The notes under the pieces are model-generated. The model did not search any database and was not told the DNA's origin. It saw nothing but the letters and a program-made list of their open reading frames with translations. From Marinococcus halophilus (lineage in GTDB: Bacteria; Bacillota; Bacilli; Bacillales; Marinococcaceae), in contig NZ_NPFA01000020.1 in the NCBI RefSeq assembly GCF_002265875.1, forward strand, positions 1-35,259: DNA of 35,259 nt, read 5' to 3'. The number at the start of each line of letters is the position of its first letter. The stretch's first letter is position 1. Made by a program: the position numbers and the translations under genes. This document shows positions 7,021 to 14,810 of the stretch, in pieces.

Positions 7021-8223
7021 TTAATGAACGTTTTCAATAACTAATGAAATACCTTGTCCCACACCTATACACATGGTTGCTAATCCAAGTTCTGTATCTC
7101 GGCGCTTCATCTCATATATCAAAGAAGTAAGTATTTTAGCACCGCTTGCTCCTAATGGATGGCCAAAGGCGATAGCTCCTCCATTAACATTTACTAATTC
7201 AGGATCCAACTGTAACTGTCGAATGCATTCCAGAGATTGAGAAGCAAAAGCTTCATTTAGCTCTACTAGTCCAAAATCAGAGACATCAAATTGGTGCTTA
7301 TGCATAAGCTTTTTCGTTGAGGAAATCGGCCCCAACCCCATCACCGATGGTTCTACTCCTGCAGTTGTAGAAGCTCGGAAGCGAACGAGTGGAGTCAATC
7401 CCCATTCTTTAGCCTTCGAAGCGGTCATCATTAATAAAGCGGCGGCACCGTCATTTACTCCCGAAGCATTACCAGCAGTAACTGTGCCATCCGTGAATAT
7501 CGCCGGAAGCTTTGCTAGTTTTTCCATTGTAGTGTTAGGCCGTGGATGCTCATCAGTATCAATGATTAAATCATCTCCACGTTTTTGCTGTTGTATAAGA
7601 GACATGATTTCTTGATTAAATTTATTTTCATCCATTGCTTGTTTAGCTTTTGTTTGACTTCTGAAGGCAAAAGCATCCTGCTCTTCACGGGTAATTTTAT
7701 ATTGTTGAGCTACATTTTCTGCTGTTCCAGGCATAGAATCGGTGCCGTACATCTCTTGCATTTTTGGATTAACAAAACGCCATCCGATTGTGGTGTCCTG
7801 AAGCGTCATATCTCCCCGTGGGAATTCCTTTTCCGGTTTTGCCATCACAAAAGGAGCTCGGCTCATGCTTTCTACGCCTCCAGCAATAATTACTTCTGCT
7901 TCTCCAGAAAGTATAGATCTAGCCCCCATACTTACCGCATCAAGACTAGAGCCACAAAGCCGATTAATTGTAGTCCCGCTGACATTTGTAGGTAAACCGG
8001 CTAATAAGGCACCCATACGAGCTACATTCCGATTTTCTTCACCGGCTCCGTTTGCATTTCCAAAAATAACGTCATCAATTTCATCCGTGGGCAAAGAAGG
8101 TTGTCTTTCTATAAGTTCCTTAATAGTGTAAGAGGCCAAATCGTCTGGGCGAAAATGTTTCAATGCTCCGTTATATCTTCCAATGGGGGTACGTAGTGCA
8201 TCTACTATTACTACTGACTCCAT
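7021..8223 (-). CDS. pcaF: 3-oxoadipyl-CoA thiolase
   Basis: A thiolase of 400 residues. The nucleophile C90 lies in NRLCGSSLDAV, the active-site H355 in GHPLGASGA and the second cysteine C385 in CIGVGQG. The R-T-P-I-G-R-Y start and overall length match PcaF/PaaJ as well as acetyl-CoA acetyltransferases. Context decides: it follows pcaI and pcaJ by two bases and precedes catA. The expected step is 3-oxoadipyl-CoA plus CoA to succinyl-CoA plus acetyl-CoA. AAGAAGGA precedes the ATG. Confidence 0.85.
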   Translation of the reverse strand: MESVVIVDALRTPIGRYNGALKHFRPDDLASYTIKELIERQPSLPTDEIDDVIFGNANGAGEENRNVARMGALLAGLPTNVSGTTINRLCGSSLDAVSMGARSILSGEAEVIIAGGVESMSRAPFVMAKPEKEFPRGDMTLQDTTIGWRFVNPKMQEMYGTDSMPGTAENVAQQYKITREEQDAFAFRSQTKAKQAMDENKFNQEIMSLIQQQKRGDDLIIDTDEHPRPNTTMEKLAKLPAIFTDGTVTAGNASGVNDGAAALLMMTASKAKEWGLTPLVRFRASTTAGVEPSVMGLGPISSTKKLMHKHQFDVSDFGLVELNEAFASQSLECIRQLQLDPELVNVNGGAIAFGHPLGASGAKILTSLIYEMKRRDTELGLATMCIGVGQGISLVIENVH

Positions 8224-8225
8224 CG

Positions 8226-8873
8226 CTATCCTTCTTTCTGTAACAGGCTTGGGTGAACCTTAAATGAGAAAGCTGTTTTCTCTTCAATTTCGCTTATACT
8301 CGAACCGGACATCACTTCAATTAATTCATATTTCTCTTCTGACCATTGAAATACCGCGTGTTCTGTAATAACCATGTCCACAATGCGGTTGGAGGTTACG
8401 GGATATTCACACTGGGGCACAAGTTTGGAGGAGCCGTCTTTCGCAGTGTGATTAGTAGTAATAATGATCTTTTTTGCTCCCACTAATAAATCCATAGCAC
8501 CGCCAACACCGATAATGTCTTTGCCTGGCACGGACCAGTTGGCAACGTGACCTTCTTCGTCTACCTGCAGCGCGCCAAGGATCGCGGCATCCACGTGGCC
8601 GCCCCTTATCATCGCAAACGAGGAAGCACTGTCAAAATAAGAAGCACCTACACCTTCACCGACAGGCTGCTTACCGGCGTTTACAATCAACGGATCAATA
8701 TCTTCCTCATCTACGGAGGTAACCCCGAGCATCCCGTTTTCGGTATGAAGGTAATACTTTTCCTTGTCCAGGTAATTTGCTACCAGGGTTGGAATCCCAA
8801 TACCAAGGTTGATGATAGAGTAGGGCGTTAAAGCTTCTGCAGCCCTGCTGGCAATAATTTCTTTACTACTCAC
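8226..8873 (-). CDS. pcaJ: 3-oxoadipate CoA-transferase, subunit B
   Basis: This 215-residue protein is the beta chain of a family I CoA-transferase. The glutamate that forms the acyl-CoA thioester is E45 in HTENGMLG, preceded by NLGIGIPTL; GGAMDL and the TNHTAKDGS loop also fit. It moves CoA from succinyl-CoA to 3-oxoadipate together with PcaI. The start overlaps the end of pcaI by eight bases, a sign of coupled translation and a 1:1 complex. Related acetoacetate CoA-transferases (ScoB/AtoA) look similar; the aromatic operon favours PcaJ. Confidence 0.85.
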   Translation of the reverse strand: MSSKEIIASRAAEALTPYSIINLGIGIPTLVANYLDKEKYYLHTENGMLGVTSVDEEDIDPLIVNAGKQPVGEGVGASYFDSASSFAMIRGGHVDAAILGALQVDEEGHVANWSVPGKDIIGVGGAMDLLVGAKKIIITTNHTAKDGSSKLVPQCEYPVTSNRIVDMVITEHAVFQWSEEKYELIEVMSGSSISEIEEKTAFSFKVHPSLLQKEG

Positions 8874-9558
8874 GTTCTACCACTCCTTCTTTTGTGAGGG
8901 TGTAACGGCTTTTCACTACTGCATCTACATATATGTGGGGAGTAGCAATTTCCTCCGGTGACAATTCGCCGTCCGGCACAATTTCATCCACTTCAGCGAT
9001 GACGTAGGAGGCGGCGGAAGCCATATTCGGGTTGAAATTTCTGGCCGTTTTGTAATATACAAGATTGCCCTTAGCATCCGCTTTTTCTGCACGAATGAGA
9101 GCAACATCGGCTTTTAAAGCTTTTTCAAGCACATATTCTTCTCCGTCGATGAACTTGGATTCTTTGCCTACTGCCAGATCCGTCCCTGCCGCTGTTTTAG
9201 TATAAAATCCGCCTATGCCCGCTCCACCAGCTCGAATAGCTTCAGAAAGCGTTCCCTGAGGGAGCAACTCTAATTCCAATTTTCCAGCGTTGTACCATCC
9301 TGCCACTTCGCGATTACTGGTGAAATAAGAGCCAATAGCTTTTTTTAGTTTTCCTTGCTGAAGAAGCTTTCCTAAGCCTTTACCGGTTTCGCCCACATTA
9401 TTACTGATAACGGTTAATTGATATACGTCATGTTCAATTAATGCTTCAATAAGAGTTAATGGACTTCCAACAAGTCCAAACCCTCCTACCATAAGGGTAT
9501 CTCCGGTTTTCACTCGTTCTTTCACTATATCTACGCTTGTCATTTCTGTTAAACTCAT
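8866..9558 (-). CDS. pcaI: 3-oxoadipate CoA-transferase, subunit A
   Basis: The 230-residue alpha chain of a family I CoA-transferase. It shows the MVGGFGLVGSP glycine-rich loop (about 21-31), SNNVG, the RAGGAGIGGFYT stretch (about 108-119) and NPNMASAA near the C-terminus. It works with PcaJ in the cytosol. The start overlaps the alpha/beta hydrolase stop by four bases (ATGA), so the genes are tightly coupled. ScoA-like activity on acetoacetate is the main alternative. Confidence 0.85.
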   Translation of the reverse strand: MSLTEMTSVDIVKERVKTGDTLMVGGFGLVGSPLTLIEALIEHDVYQLTVISNNVGETGKGLGKLLQQGKLKKAIGSYFTSNREVAGWYNAGKLELELLPQGTLSEAIRAGGAGIGGFYTKTAAGTDLAVGKESKFIDGEEYVLEKALKADVALIRAEKADAKGNLVYYKTARNFNPNMASAASYVIAEVDEIVPDGELSPEEIATPHIYVDAVVKSRYTLTKEGVVERE

Positions 9559-10397
9559 GCTTTTCCTCCTTTCATTAAAAATGACTGAATAACTTGAAGG
9601 ATATCCTCCTGTCTGTTAAAAACCAGTTCATAGTGATTTGCCTCGGAGTGTTGTATTTGAGCTGGTTTCAAAAGCCGCTGTAACGACGTATATGAGTCTT
9701 CATTAAATAAAGAAGAATTCGTTCCCATTGCTCCTTCCGCAATAACAAGTAAAGTTTCACATTTGATTTGGGGGAAAACTTCTTCGGCCGAAAATTTGAA
9801 AAAACTTTCAAAATCCTGTTGAATCTTTCTAATGTCAGATTTATGCTTCCAATAATTATCAGTTGGTATGACTTCATGTTTGGAAGCCGCTTCTACCATC
9901 CCGTCCCATTCAATTCCAAGGTTTTTATAGATGTCTTTAGTGTTCGCTAAATAATCACGTTCCGAGTCATATTCTTTCTCCAATCGTGAAAGAGAAGGGA
10001 TAATTTTCTGACGTTGCTCTTCTCCAACCTGACCAGCTCCATCTAAAAGAACTAATTGCTGCACGTCAGGTAACTTACTGGCCACGAGTGCACATATATA
10101 ACCACCCATGGAATATCCGATAAGGATAGGCTTAGAAATCTTTTCGGTTTTGATCAAACTTATTAAATCGTCAGCATGAGTAAATATAGAAGTGTCGGAA
10201 GAAGCCTGGGTACTATCTCCGCGACCACGTAAGTCATACGAAATGGTATGAAAATTTTCGGCTAACGTTTCTTGGTAAAAATGCATTTGCTTATGATTCC
10301 CTGTCAAGCCGTGAACTAAAATAACAGTCTGATTTCCACTCCCAGCTTTTGAAATGCATAGTTCTGTTTCTTGCTCTAACGCTATATTAGTTGTCAT
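9555..10397 (-). CDS. Alpha/beta hydrolase, candidate 3-oxoadipate enol-lactonase
   Basis: The protein of 280 residues has an alpha/beta-hydrolase fold: oxyanion-hole HG (29-30), DLRGRGDS (55-62), nucleophile elbow GYSMGG with S96, and a likely catalytic histidine in ANHYELVF near the C-terminus. Its place between the muconolactone-forming genes and pcaIJ fits hydrolysis of 3-oxoadipate enol-lactone to 3-oxoadipate (PcaD/CatD role). Sequence alone is not decisive: the family is very broad and this member looks distant from the typical PcaD I recall (GLSMGG elbow, about 260 residues). It could also hydrolyse muconolactone or a related lactone. Confidence 0.65.
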   Translation of the reverse strand: MTTNIALEQETELCISKAGSGNQTVILVHGLTGNHKQMHFYQETLAENFHTISYDLRGRGDSTQASSDTSIFTHADDLISLIKTEKISKPILIGYSMGGYICALVASKLPDVQQLVLLDGAGQVGEEQRQKIIPSLSRLEKEYDSERDYLANTKDIYKNLGIEWDGMVEAASKHEVIPTDNYWKHKSDIRKIQQDFESFFKFSAEEVFPQIKCETLLVIAEGAMGTNSSLFNEDSYTSLQRLLKPAQIQHSEANHYELVFNRQEDILQVIQSFLMKGGKA

Positions 10398-10425
10398 TGT
10401 CCGTACCTCCTTTAAAGCTCCTTTA

Positions 10426-10893
10426 TTACTCTACAAGATAAAGATCATATTGTACCTTTCCTGGCAATCGGATGCCCGTTGAGATAAACACACGATTATT
10501 TAGCCAGTTATATCGCTCCGAAGAAGTTTCAAAAATGGGAACCGTCCTGAAGTAGTATTCTGTGGGATTCACTTCTTCATTGTTATCCAATCGCTTAAGT
10601 ACTTCTGGAGAGCCTGTCCGAATACCCCGATATGTCATCATAATGATATCGTTGTTATCAGCTGCTAAAAGGATACGCACATCCTGTATGATCGTTCCAT
10701 CTTCGCGCACCGTGATCCAGTCATCTCCCCCAGGGATTACGTCAGCATTTAAATGATCTCCAGTAATACTCCCTCCAGTGACGCGAATAATCCTCCGGTC
10801 ACCGTTATAGGTTTGCCCCGGTAAGTGCGGTCTTTCCACCGTCAGCTCCATGCGGCCGATTAACATTAATTGGGGAAAGGGCAAAGAATTCAT
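10426..10893 (-). CDS. DUF3237 (UPF0311) protein, candidate muconolactone isomerase
   Basis: The 155-residue protein has the family pattern: GGSITGDHLNADVIPGGDDW (about 40-59), REDGTIIQDVRILLAADN, GIRTG, then NPTEYYFRTVPIFETSSERY and WLNNRVFISTGIRLP. DUF3237 members form a small lipocalin-like beta barrel; no activity is generally assigned. AGGAGG sits just before the ATG at 10893; an ATG at 10914 lies upstream of that site and would be a poorer start. It sits between catB and the enol-lactonase candidate, exactly where catC (muconolactone delta-isomerase) is needed, and no CatC-like gene is present in the window. A role in isomerising muconolactone is therefore inferred from position, not from homology. 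Confidence 0.8.
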   Translation of the reverse strand: MNSLPFPQLMLIGRMELTVERPHLPGQTYNGDRRIIRVTGGSITGDHLNADVIPGGDDWITVREDGTIIQDVRILLAADNNDIIMMTYRGIRTGSPEVLKRLDNNEEVNPTEYYFRTVPIFETSSERYNWLNNRVFISTGIRLPGKVQYDLYLVE

Positions 10894-10914
10894 AATAATA
10901 CCTCCTGATTTCAT

Positions 10915-12039
10915 TCATAAATGTATTTTTCTGGAGTAATGAATAATTTTATTTTCGTCTATTTCTATCCCTAGTCCCGGGCCTTCAGGAATACGAAATT
11001 GAAAATTCTCATACTTTATTGTATTGAATGAGATCTGCTCTTGATAAAGCAGGGGGCCAAAAAGTTCCGTGTCAAATGCAAAAGTTGGCATAGTAGCATA
11101 GATATGTGCTGCCGCTGCGGTCCCGAGGGTGGTGTCAATCATAGTTCCTCCGTAGAGTTGGAGACCGGCACTTTCTGCGATTGCTGCAGCTTTTTTTGTT
11201 TCCATTAAGCCTCCGTGTTTTGGTACTTTTAATGAAATAGAATCTGCGCTATGATTCTTGGCAATACGAAAGATATCTTGAATAGAACGAGCAGATTCAT
11301 CCGCCATAATTGACAAAGAAAATTTTTGTGTTAAACGTTTCATGCCTTCTTCATTCCAATCTGGAAGCGGCTGTTCTACCATCGCCACACCCCCATCTTG
11401 TAAAAAGGGCAAACATTCGTTAGCAATTTGCTCGTCCCAAGCCTGGTTCACGTCTACAGTAATTCGGACATTATCGCCTAAAGCTTTTTTAATATCGAGT
11501 ACGTGATAAACATTTTCCATAGGATTTCCAGACCCAATTTTTAATTTGAATATGTTATGACGCTTTTGATAAAGAAATTCCTGAGCTTCTTCAATATCTT
11601 TAGATGTATCTCCACTCGCCAATGTCCATGCCGTCTGCAGGGTGTTTTGCCTCTTACCTCCAAGCAATTGATAAACTGGAAGCCCAACCTGTTTGCCATA
11701 TAGGTCAAGCAGAGCACTTTCTACCGCCCCCTTCGCGAAACGATTGCCCTTTATACGCGTATGAAGGGTTTCCATTAACTTTCCATATGAAGAAGGATCT
11801 TGTCGTAATAAATGGGGGACAAAATACTGCTCCAAATTGATTTTAATAGCTTCAGGTGTCATTTCTTCATAAGATGCTCCCCCAATCGTAGCTGCTTCAC
11901 CCCATCCGCTTTCTCCTTCTTCATCGGTTAACTTAATAAATACAACTGTTTGTGTCGTAATTGTATGCATAGACAACTGATGGGGACGTACGATAGGGAG
12001 GTCTACAAGATAAACGATAGCGTTTTGAATCCTTGACAT
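10915..12039 (-). CDS. catB: Muconate cycloisomerase
   Basis: An enolase-superfamily enzyme of 374 residues. Active-site residues line up with the muconate-lactonizing enzyme of Pseudomonas with a constant offset of two: K165 and K167 (FKLKIG), metal ligands D196 (DVNQAW), E222 (VEQPL) and D247 (ADES), and K271 (SLKVPKHGG). It converts cis,cis-muconate to muconolactone. Close relatives include o-succinylbenzoate synthase, dipeptide epimerases and chloromuconate cycloisomerase, but the operon with catA settles the role. GGGAGGCAGG precedes the ATG. It is the first gene of the left-going unit, divergent from the IclR regulator, with a cre-like site 23 bases upstream of its start. Confidence 0.87.
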   Translation of the reverse strand: MSRIQNAIVYLVDLPIVRPHQLSMHTITTQTVVFIKLTDEEGESGWGEAATIGGASYEEMTPEAIKINLEQYFVPHLLRQDPSSYGKLMETLHTRIKGNRFAKGAVESALLDLYGKQVGLPVYQLLGGKRQNTLQTAWTLASGDTSKDIEEAQEFLYQKRHNIFKLKIGSGNPMENVYHVLDIKKALGDNVRITVDVNQAWDEQIANECLPFLQDGGVAMVEQPLPDWNEEGMKRLTQKFSLSIMADESARSIQDIFRIAKNHSADSISLKVPKHGGLMETKKAAAIAESAGLQLYGGTMIDTTLGTAAAAHIYATMPTFAFDTELFGPLLYQEQISFNTIKYENFQFRIPEGPGLGIEIDENKIIHYSRKIHL

Positions 12040-12061
12040 TAATACCTGCCTCCCAACATTT

Positions 12062-12075
12062 AGTAAGCGTTTTCA
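12062..12075 (-). promoter_or_regulatory. cre-like CcpA site before catB
   Basis: AGTAAGCGTTTTCA matches TGWAANCGNTNWCA at all but the first base. It lies between the divergent regulator promoter and the catB start, a position where CcpA binding would block elongation into the operon. Confidence 0.55.
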
Positions 12076-12101
12076 GTTCAGTTCAAAAAATATATTTATG
12101 A

Positions 12102-12160
12102 TTGACAAACCAAAAATGAATTTGTACGATATACGTACATTAAATAATATTTCGTACAAG
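12102..12160 (+). promoter_or_regulatory. iclR promoter and probable regulator operator
   Basis: TTGACA (12102-12107), a 17-base gap and TACGAT (12125-12130) form a candidate promoter for the regulator gene. A dyad TGTACG-ATATA-CGTACA (12123-12139) covers the -10 box, and a third half-site CGTACA lies at 12153-12158. The arrangement suits an IclR-type regulator controlling both its own gene and the divergent cat operon. Confidence 0.5.
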
Positions 12161-12190
12161 TTATTTTAATTTAAACAGGCGGTGTTTTTT

Positions 12191-12979
12191 ATGTCAAGGC
12201 ACAAAATGCAAATTAACCCCGCTGACCGTGTACAGTCGTTAGAAAAGGGGCTGGCGGTTATTCAGTCATTTTCTCAGGAACATCCTACACTTACGGTCAG
12301 CCATGCTTCAAAATTAACGGGATTAAATCGTCCTACTGTTCGAAGAATTATGTTGACCCTAGAAGCTTTAGGATTCGTTCAGGCAGACGAGGGTCATTAT
12401 TCATTAACAGCAAAAACACTCACACTTGGATATGCCTATTTGTCATCACAAAATTTATGGAATTTTGCTTATCCAAAAATGAGAGAGTTTGTTCAAGAGA
12501 CAGGGGAATCGTGTTCTATTTCTGTATTGGAAGAAACGGATATTATTTATGTGGCTAGGGTACCAGCAAAACGCATTATGAGTATTAACATCGATATTGG
12601 TACAAGATTACCAGCCTATGCTACGTCTATGGGACGTGTCTTGTTGGCACATTTGAATGAAGAACAGCTTGAAGATTACTGGATTCATGCTAAGCTTGAT
12701 CCGATTACCGACCAAACCATTACGAATATGGAGGCATTAAAATCCATCATCCATGAGGTACGTATAAATGGTTATGCCCACGTAGAAAATCAATTAGAAC
12801 AAGGATTACGATCTTTGGCTGTTCCTTTGACTAATCGGCATGGGGAAACCGTAGCGGCTATTAATTGTTCCGTCCATGCAGGCAGAATAACCGAGGAAGT
12901 ACTTCTTTCTACATTCCTCCCACTTTTACGGGCAACAGCACGTGGGGTGTCGAACGATATCATAGCTCATCGACAATAA
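12191..12979 (+). CDS. IclR-family regulator of the aromatic cluster (PcaR/CatR-like role)
   Basis: The 262-residue protein has an IclR winged helix at the N-terminus (about 10-75: VQSLEKGLAVIQSF, then LNRPTVRRIMLTLEALGFV) and the IclR effector domain after it, including DIGTRLPAYATSMGRVLLAHL and GYAHVENQLEQGLRSLAVPL. An in-frame GTG at 12182 falls inside the AGGCGGTG ribosome site, so the ATG at 12191 is chosen. IclR proteins named PcaR, PobR and CatR-like control aromatic pathways in other bacteria, binding a pathway intermediate. The divergent layout and shared intergenic dyad point to control of catB-catA and probably pobA onward. Confidence 0.88.
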   Translation: MSRHKMQINPADRVQSLEKGLAVIQSFSQEHPTLTVSHASKLTGLNRPTVRRIMLTLEALGFVQADEGHYSLTAKTLTLGYAYLSSQNLWNFAYPKMREFVQETGESCSISVLEETDIIYVARVPAKRIMSINIDIGTRLPAYATSMGRVLLAHLNEEQLEDYWIHAKLDPITDQTITNMEALKSIIHEVRINGYAHVENQLEQGLRSLAVPLTNRHGETVAAINCSVHAGRITEEVLLSTFLPLLRATARGVSNDIIAHRQ

Positions 12980-12997
12980 GTTATAGGGGGGACCATA

Positions 12998-13321
12998 ATG
13001 ACAAACGTTTTAGTTACCGGCTATGCGAAAGCTCCTCAAGGTACAGCCATGGCCGAAACTTATAAATATATCGGCATCGTTTTGGAAATCGACCCACACT
13101 CCGACGTTATTCAAGATGCTGAATTTACGTTTATAGCAGATCTAACAAAATCTTTTTTTCGAAAATTAGTCGTTGGCTATGATATGTCTCAAGGGGTAGA
13201 GCATCTTATTAAACACATTAGCCAGAGTTATTTTGCTCCTTCGTTAAATTCTATTAATGTGGCGATGAAAGCCGCTTTTCGACGTTATTATGAAAATAAA
13301 AATAAATTATCTTCTGAATAA
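12998..13321 (+). CDS. DUF3870-domain protein
   Basis: This 107-residue protein begins MTNVLVTGYAKAPQGT and contains DAEFTFIADLTKSFFRKLVVGYDM and YFAPSLNSINVAMKAAFRRYYE, which I recognise as DUF3870. No signal peptide or membrane segment is seen, so it should be cytosolic. It follows the IclR gene by 18 bases with GGGGGGA as ribosome site and is likely co-transcribed. DUF3870 genes tend to occur near regulators and TRAP or other organic-acid genes, but no activity is established. Its size is close to that of CatC, yet the sequence does not resemble CatC. Confidence 0.75.
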   Translation: MTNVLVTGYAKAPQGTAMAETYKYIGIVLEIDPHSDVIQDAEFTFIADLTKSFFRKLVVGYDMSQGVEHLIKHISQSYFAPSLNSINVAMKAAFRRYYENKNKLSSE

Positions 13322-13329
13322 AATAAAAT

Positions 13330-13364
13330 TTGACATAATTAAATAGCTAGTGTTAACGTTTACA
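13330..13364 (+). promoter_or_regulatory. Possible pobA promoter with cre-like site
   Basis: TTGACA (13330-13335) stands 17 bases before a weak -10 (TTAACG, 13353-13358). TGTTAACGTTTACA (13351-13364) matches the cre consensus at 13 of 14 positions and overlaps that -10. If used, the message would have a leader of over 200 bases before pobA. Confidence 0.4.
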
Positions 13365-13448
13365 ACAAATTAAACAGTGTGATGTCATTACACAAGAAAA
13401 ATGGTTTTTTAAATGATAGGGCCGTTCACGCTCTATACTATTTAAATT

Positions 13449-13537
13449 CCTCAGTTTTTCTGGCAGTAATTACAACTAGCATTTATGAGCTTTCGTCTAA
13501 TTGCTATTTGATTTATGCCGAAAACTGAGGTTTTTTT
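13449..13537 (+). terminator. Long structured hairpin with T-run in the pobA leader
   Basis: CCTCAGTTTT (13449-13458) pairs perfectly with AAAACTGAGG (13521-13530), directly followed by seven T. Inside, GGCA (13462-13465) pairs with TGCC (13516-13519), and TAGCA (13477-13481) with TGCTA (13502-13506), making a long interrupted hairpin. It is either the terminator of the iclR-DUF3870 unit or an attenuator for pobA, which starts 44 bases later. Confidence 0.55.
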
Positions 13538-13548
13538 ATGCGTTTTTA

Positions 13549-13562
13549 TGTAAGCGTTATCT
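13549..13562 (+). promoter_or_regulatory. Second cre-like site, just before pobA
   Basis: TGTAAGCGTTATCT matches the cre consensus at 13 of 14 positions and ends four bases before the pobA ribosome site, which would suit a roadblock mechanism. Confidence 0.5.
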
Positions 13563-13580
13563 AAAGAAAGGATGAGGAAA

Positions 13581-14786
13581 ATGAATACAAAAATAGCTAT
13601 TATTGGAGCTGGACCTGCTGGACTAATGCTCTCCCATCTACTTGCCCAGAAAGGTATTGATTCTGTAATTTTGGAGCGTCGTTCACAAAAAGATATTGAA
13701 GAAACTGTTCGGGCTGGAGTTTTGGAACAGGGAACAATCGAGCTTATGCGTTCTGTTGGATTAGAAGAGCGCATGAATCAGATTGGTTATAAACATGAGG
13801 GAATTAACATACAGTTTAACCAAGAAAGGCATCGAATTGATTTTCCTTCTCTAACCAATCAAGAAGTCATGGTGTATCCGCAACATGAAGTCATTAAAGA
13901 TTTGTTAAACGCCAGACAGAAAGAAGGAGCGTCAATCTATTTTGAAGTAGAAGAGGTAGAACTATTTGATATTGAGTCTAAGACTCCTTCCGTTGAGTTC
14001 ACCCAATACGGAGAAAGGTATTCTATCCATTGTGACTACATTGCAGGTTGTGATGGATTTCATGGTCCTTCACGGAAAGCTATTCCTTCGGAGCAACTGA
14101 AGGAATATGAACACACTTACGATCATGGATGGTTAGGGATTTTAGCTGAAACAGCTCCTGCTAGCGAAGAACTGGTTTACACTCATCATCCCAACGGTTT
14201 TGCCTTATTAAGCACACGCACTCCTACTCTTCAACGGTTCTACCTTCAAGTAGACCGCACAGATCATATTGATAATTGGTCTGATGAGCGAATTTGGGAA
14301 GAGTTGCGAACACGTGTCGATTTAGGAAATGGCCCAGAGCTACAAGAAGGAAGAATTACTTCCAAAAATATTGTCGCAATGAAAAGTTACGTTTGTGAAA
14401 CGATGCACTACGGCTCCTTGTTTCTTGCCGGCGATGCAGCTCATATTGTTCCACCTACAGGTGCTAAAGGCATGAATCTTGCCATGAGTGACGTTCAAGT
14501 GCTTGCTCAAGGATTAATCGAATATTATCAAGATAACCGCGAAGAACTTTTAAATAGTTACGAAGCCATTGCATTACGCCGAGTGTGGAAAGCACAACGA
14601 TTCTCCGCATTTATGACAAAACTTTTACATCCAGAACAGGGCGCAAGCCCTTACGAATTAAGGCTTCAGGAAAGTGAGTTGGATTACCTAGTATCTTCTA
14701 AAGCTGCTCAACAATCGCTTGCTGAAAATTACACAGGGCTACCCATTGAATGGGAAAAAGGCAAAAAAGATACAATCTTATCTTAA
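13581..14786 (+). CDS. pobA: 4-hydroxybenzoate 3-monooxygenase
   Basis: This flavoprotein hydroxylases 4-hydroxybenzoate to protocatechuate using NAD(P)H and O2. The 401-residue sequence has the FAD fingerprint GAGPAG (9-14), E32, R44, CDG (157-159) and GDAAH (284-288). Residues that bind 4-hydroxybenzoate in the Pseudomonas enzyme (Y201, S212, R214, R220, P293) have equivalents at Y200, S211, R213, R219 and P292, with a constant offset of one, which is strong support for the substrate. An ATG at 13572 is nearly inside the ribosome site, so the ATG at 13581 is taken. It heads a run with aroY-like ubiD, ubiX and TRAP genes. Confidence 0.92.
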   Translation: MNTKIAIIGAGPAGLMLSHLLAQKGIDSVILERRSQKDIEETVRAGVLEQGTIELMRSVGLEERMNQIGYKHEGINIQFNQERHRIDFPSLTNQEVMVYPQHEVIKDLLNARQKEGASIYFEVEEVELFDIESKTPSVEFTQYGERYSIHCDYIAGCDGFHGPSRKAIPSEQLKEYEHTYDHGWLGILAETAPASEELVYTHHPNGFALLSTRTPTLQRFYLQVDRTDHIDNWSDERIWEELRTRVDLGNGPELQEGRITSKNIVAMKSYVCETMHYGSLFLAGDAAHIVPPTGAKGMNLAMSDVQVLAQGLIEYYQDNREELLNSYEAIALRRVWKAQRFSAFMTKLLHPEQGASPYELRLQESELDYLVSSKAAQQSLAENYTGLPIEWEKGKKDTILS

Positions 14787-14810
14787 GCATTTACTTCTAG
14801 GAGGCTAACT

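Noticed and set aside
6960-7037. Longer N-terminus for CatA starting at 7037
   Set aside because: The extra 26 residues do not look like the family, overlap pcaF, and a strong ribosome site precedes the ATG at 6959.
12998-13321. DUF3870 protein as the missing CatC, on account of its size
   Set aside because: Its sequence shows DUF3870 features and no resemblance to CatC; position and operon membership favour the DUF3237 gene for that step.
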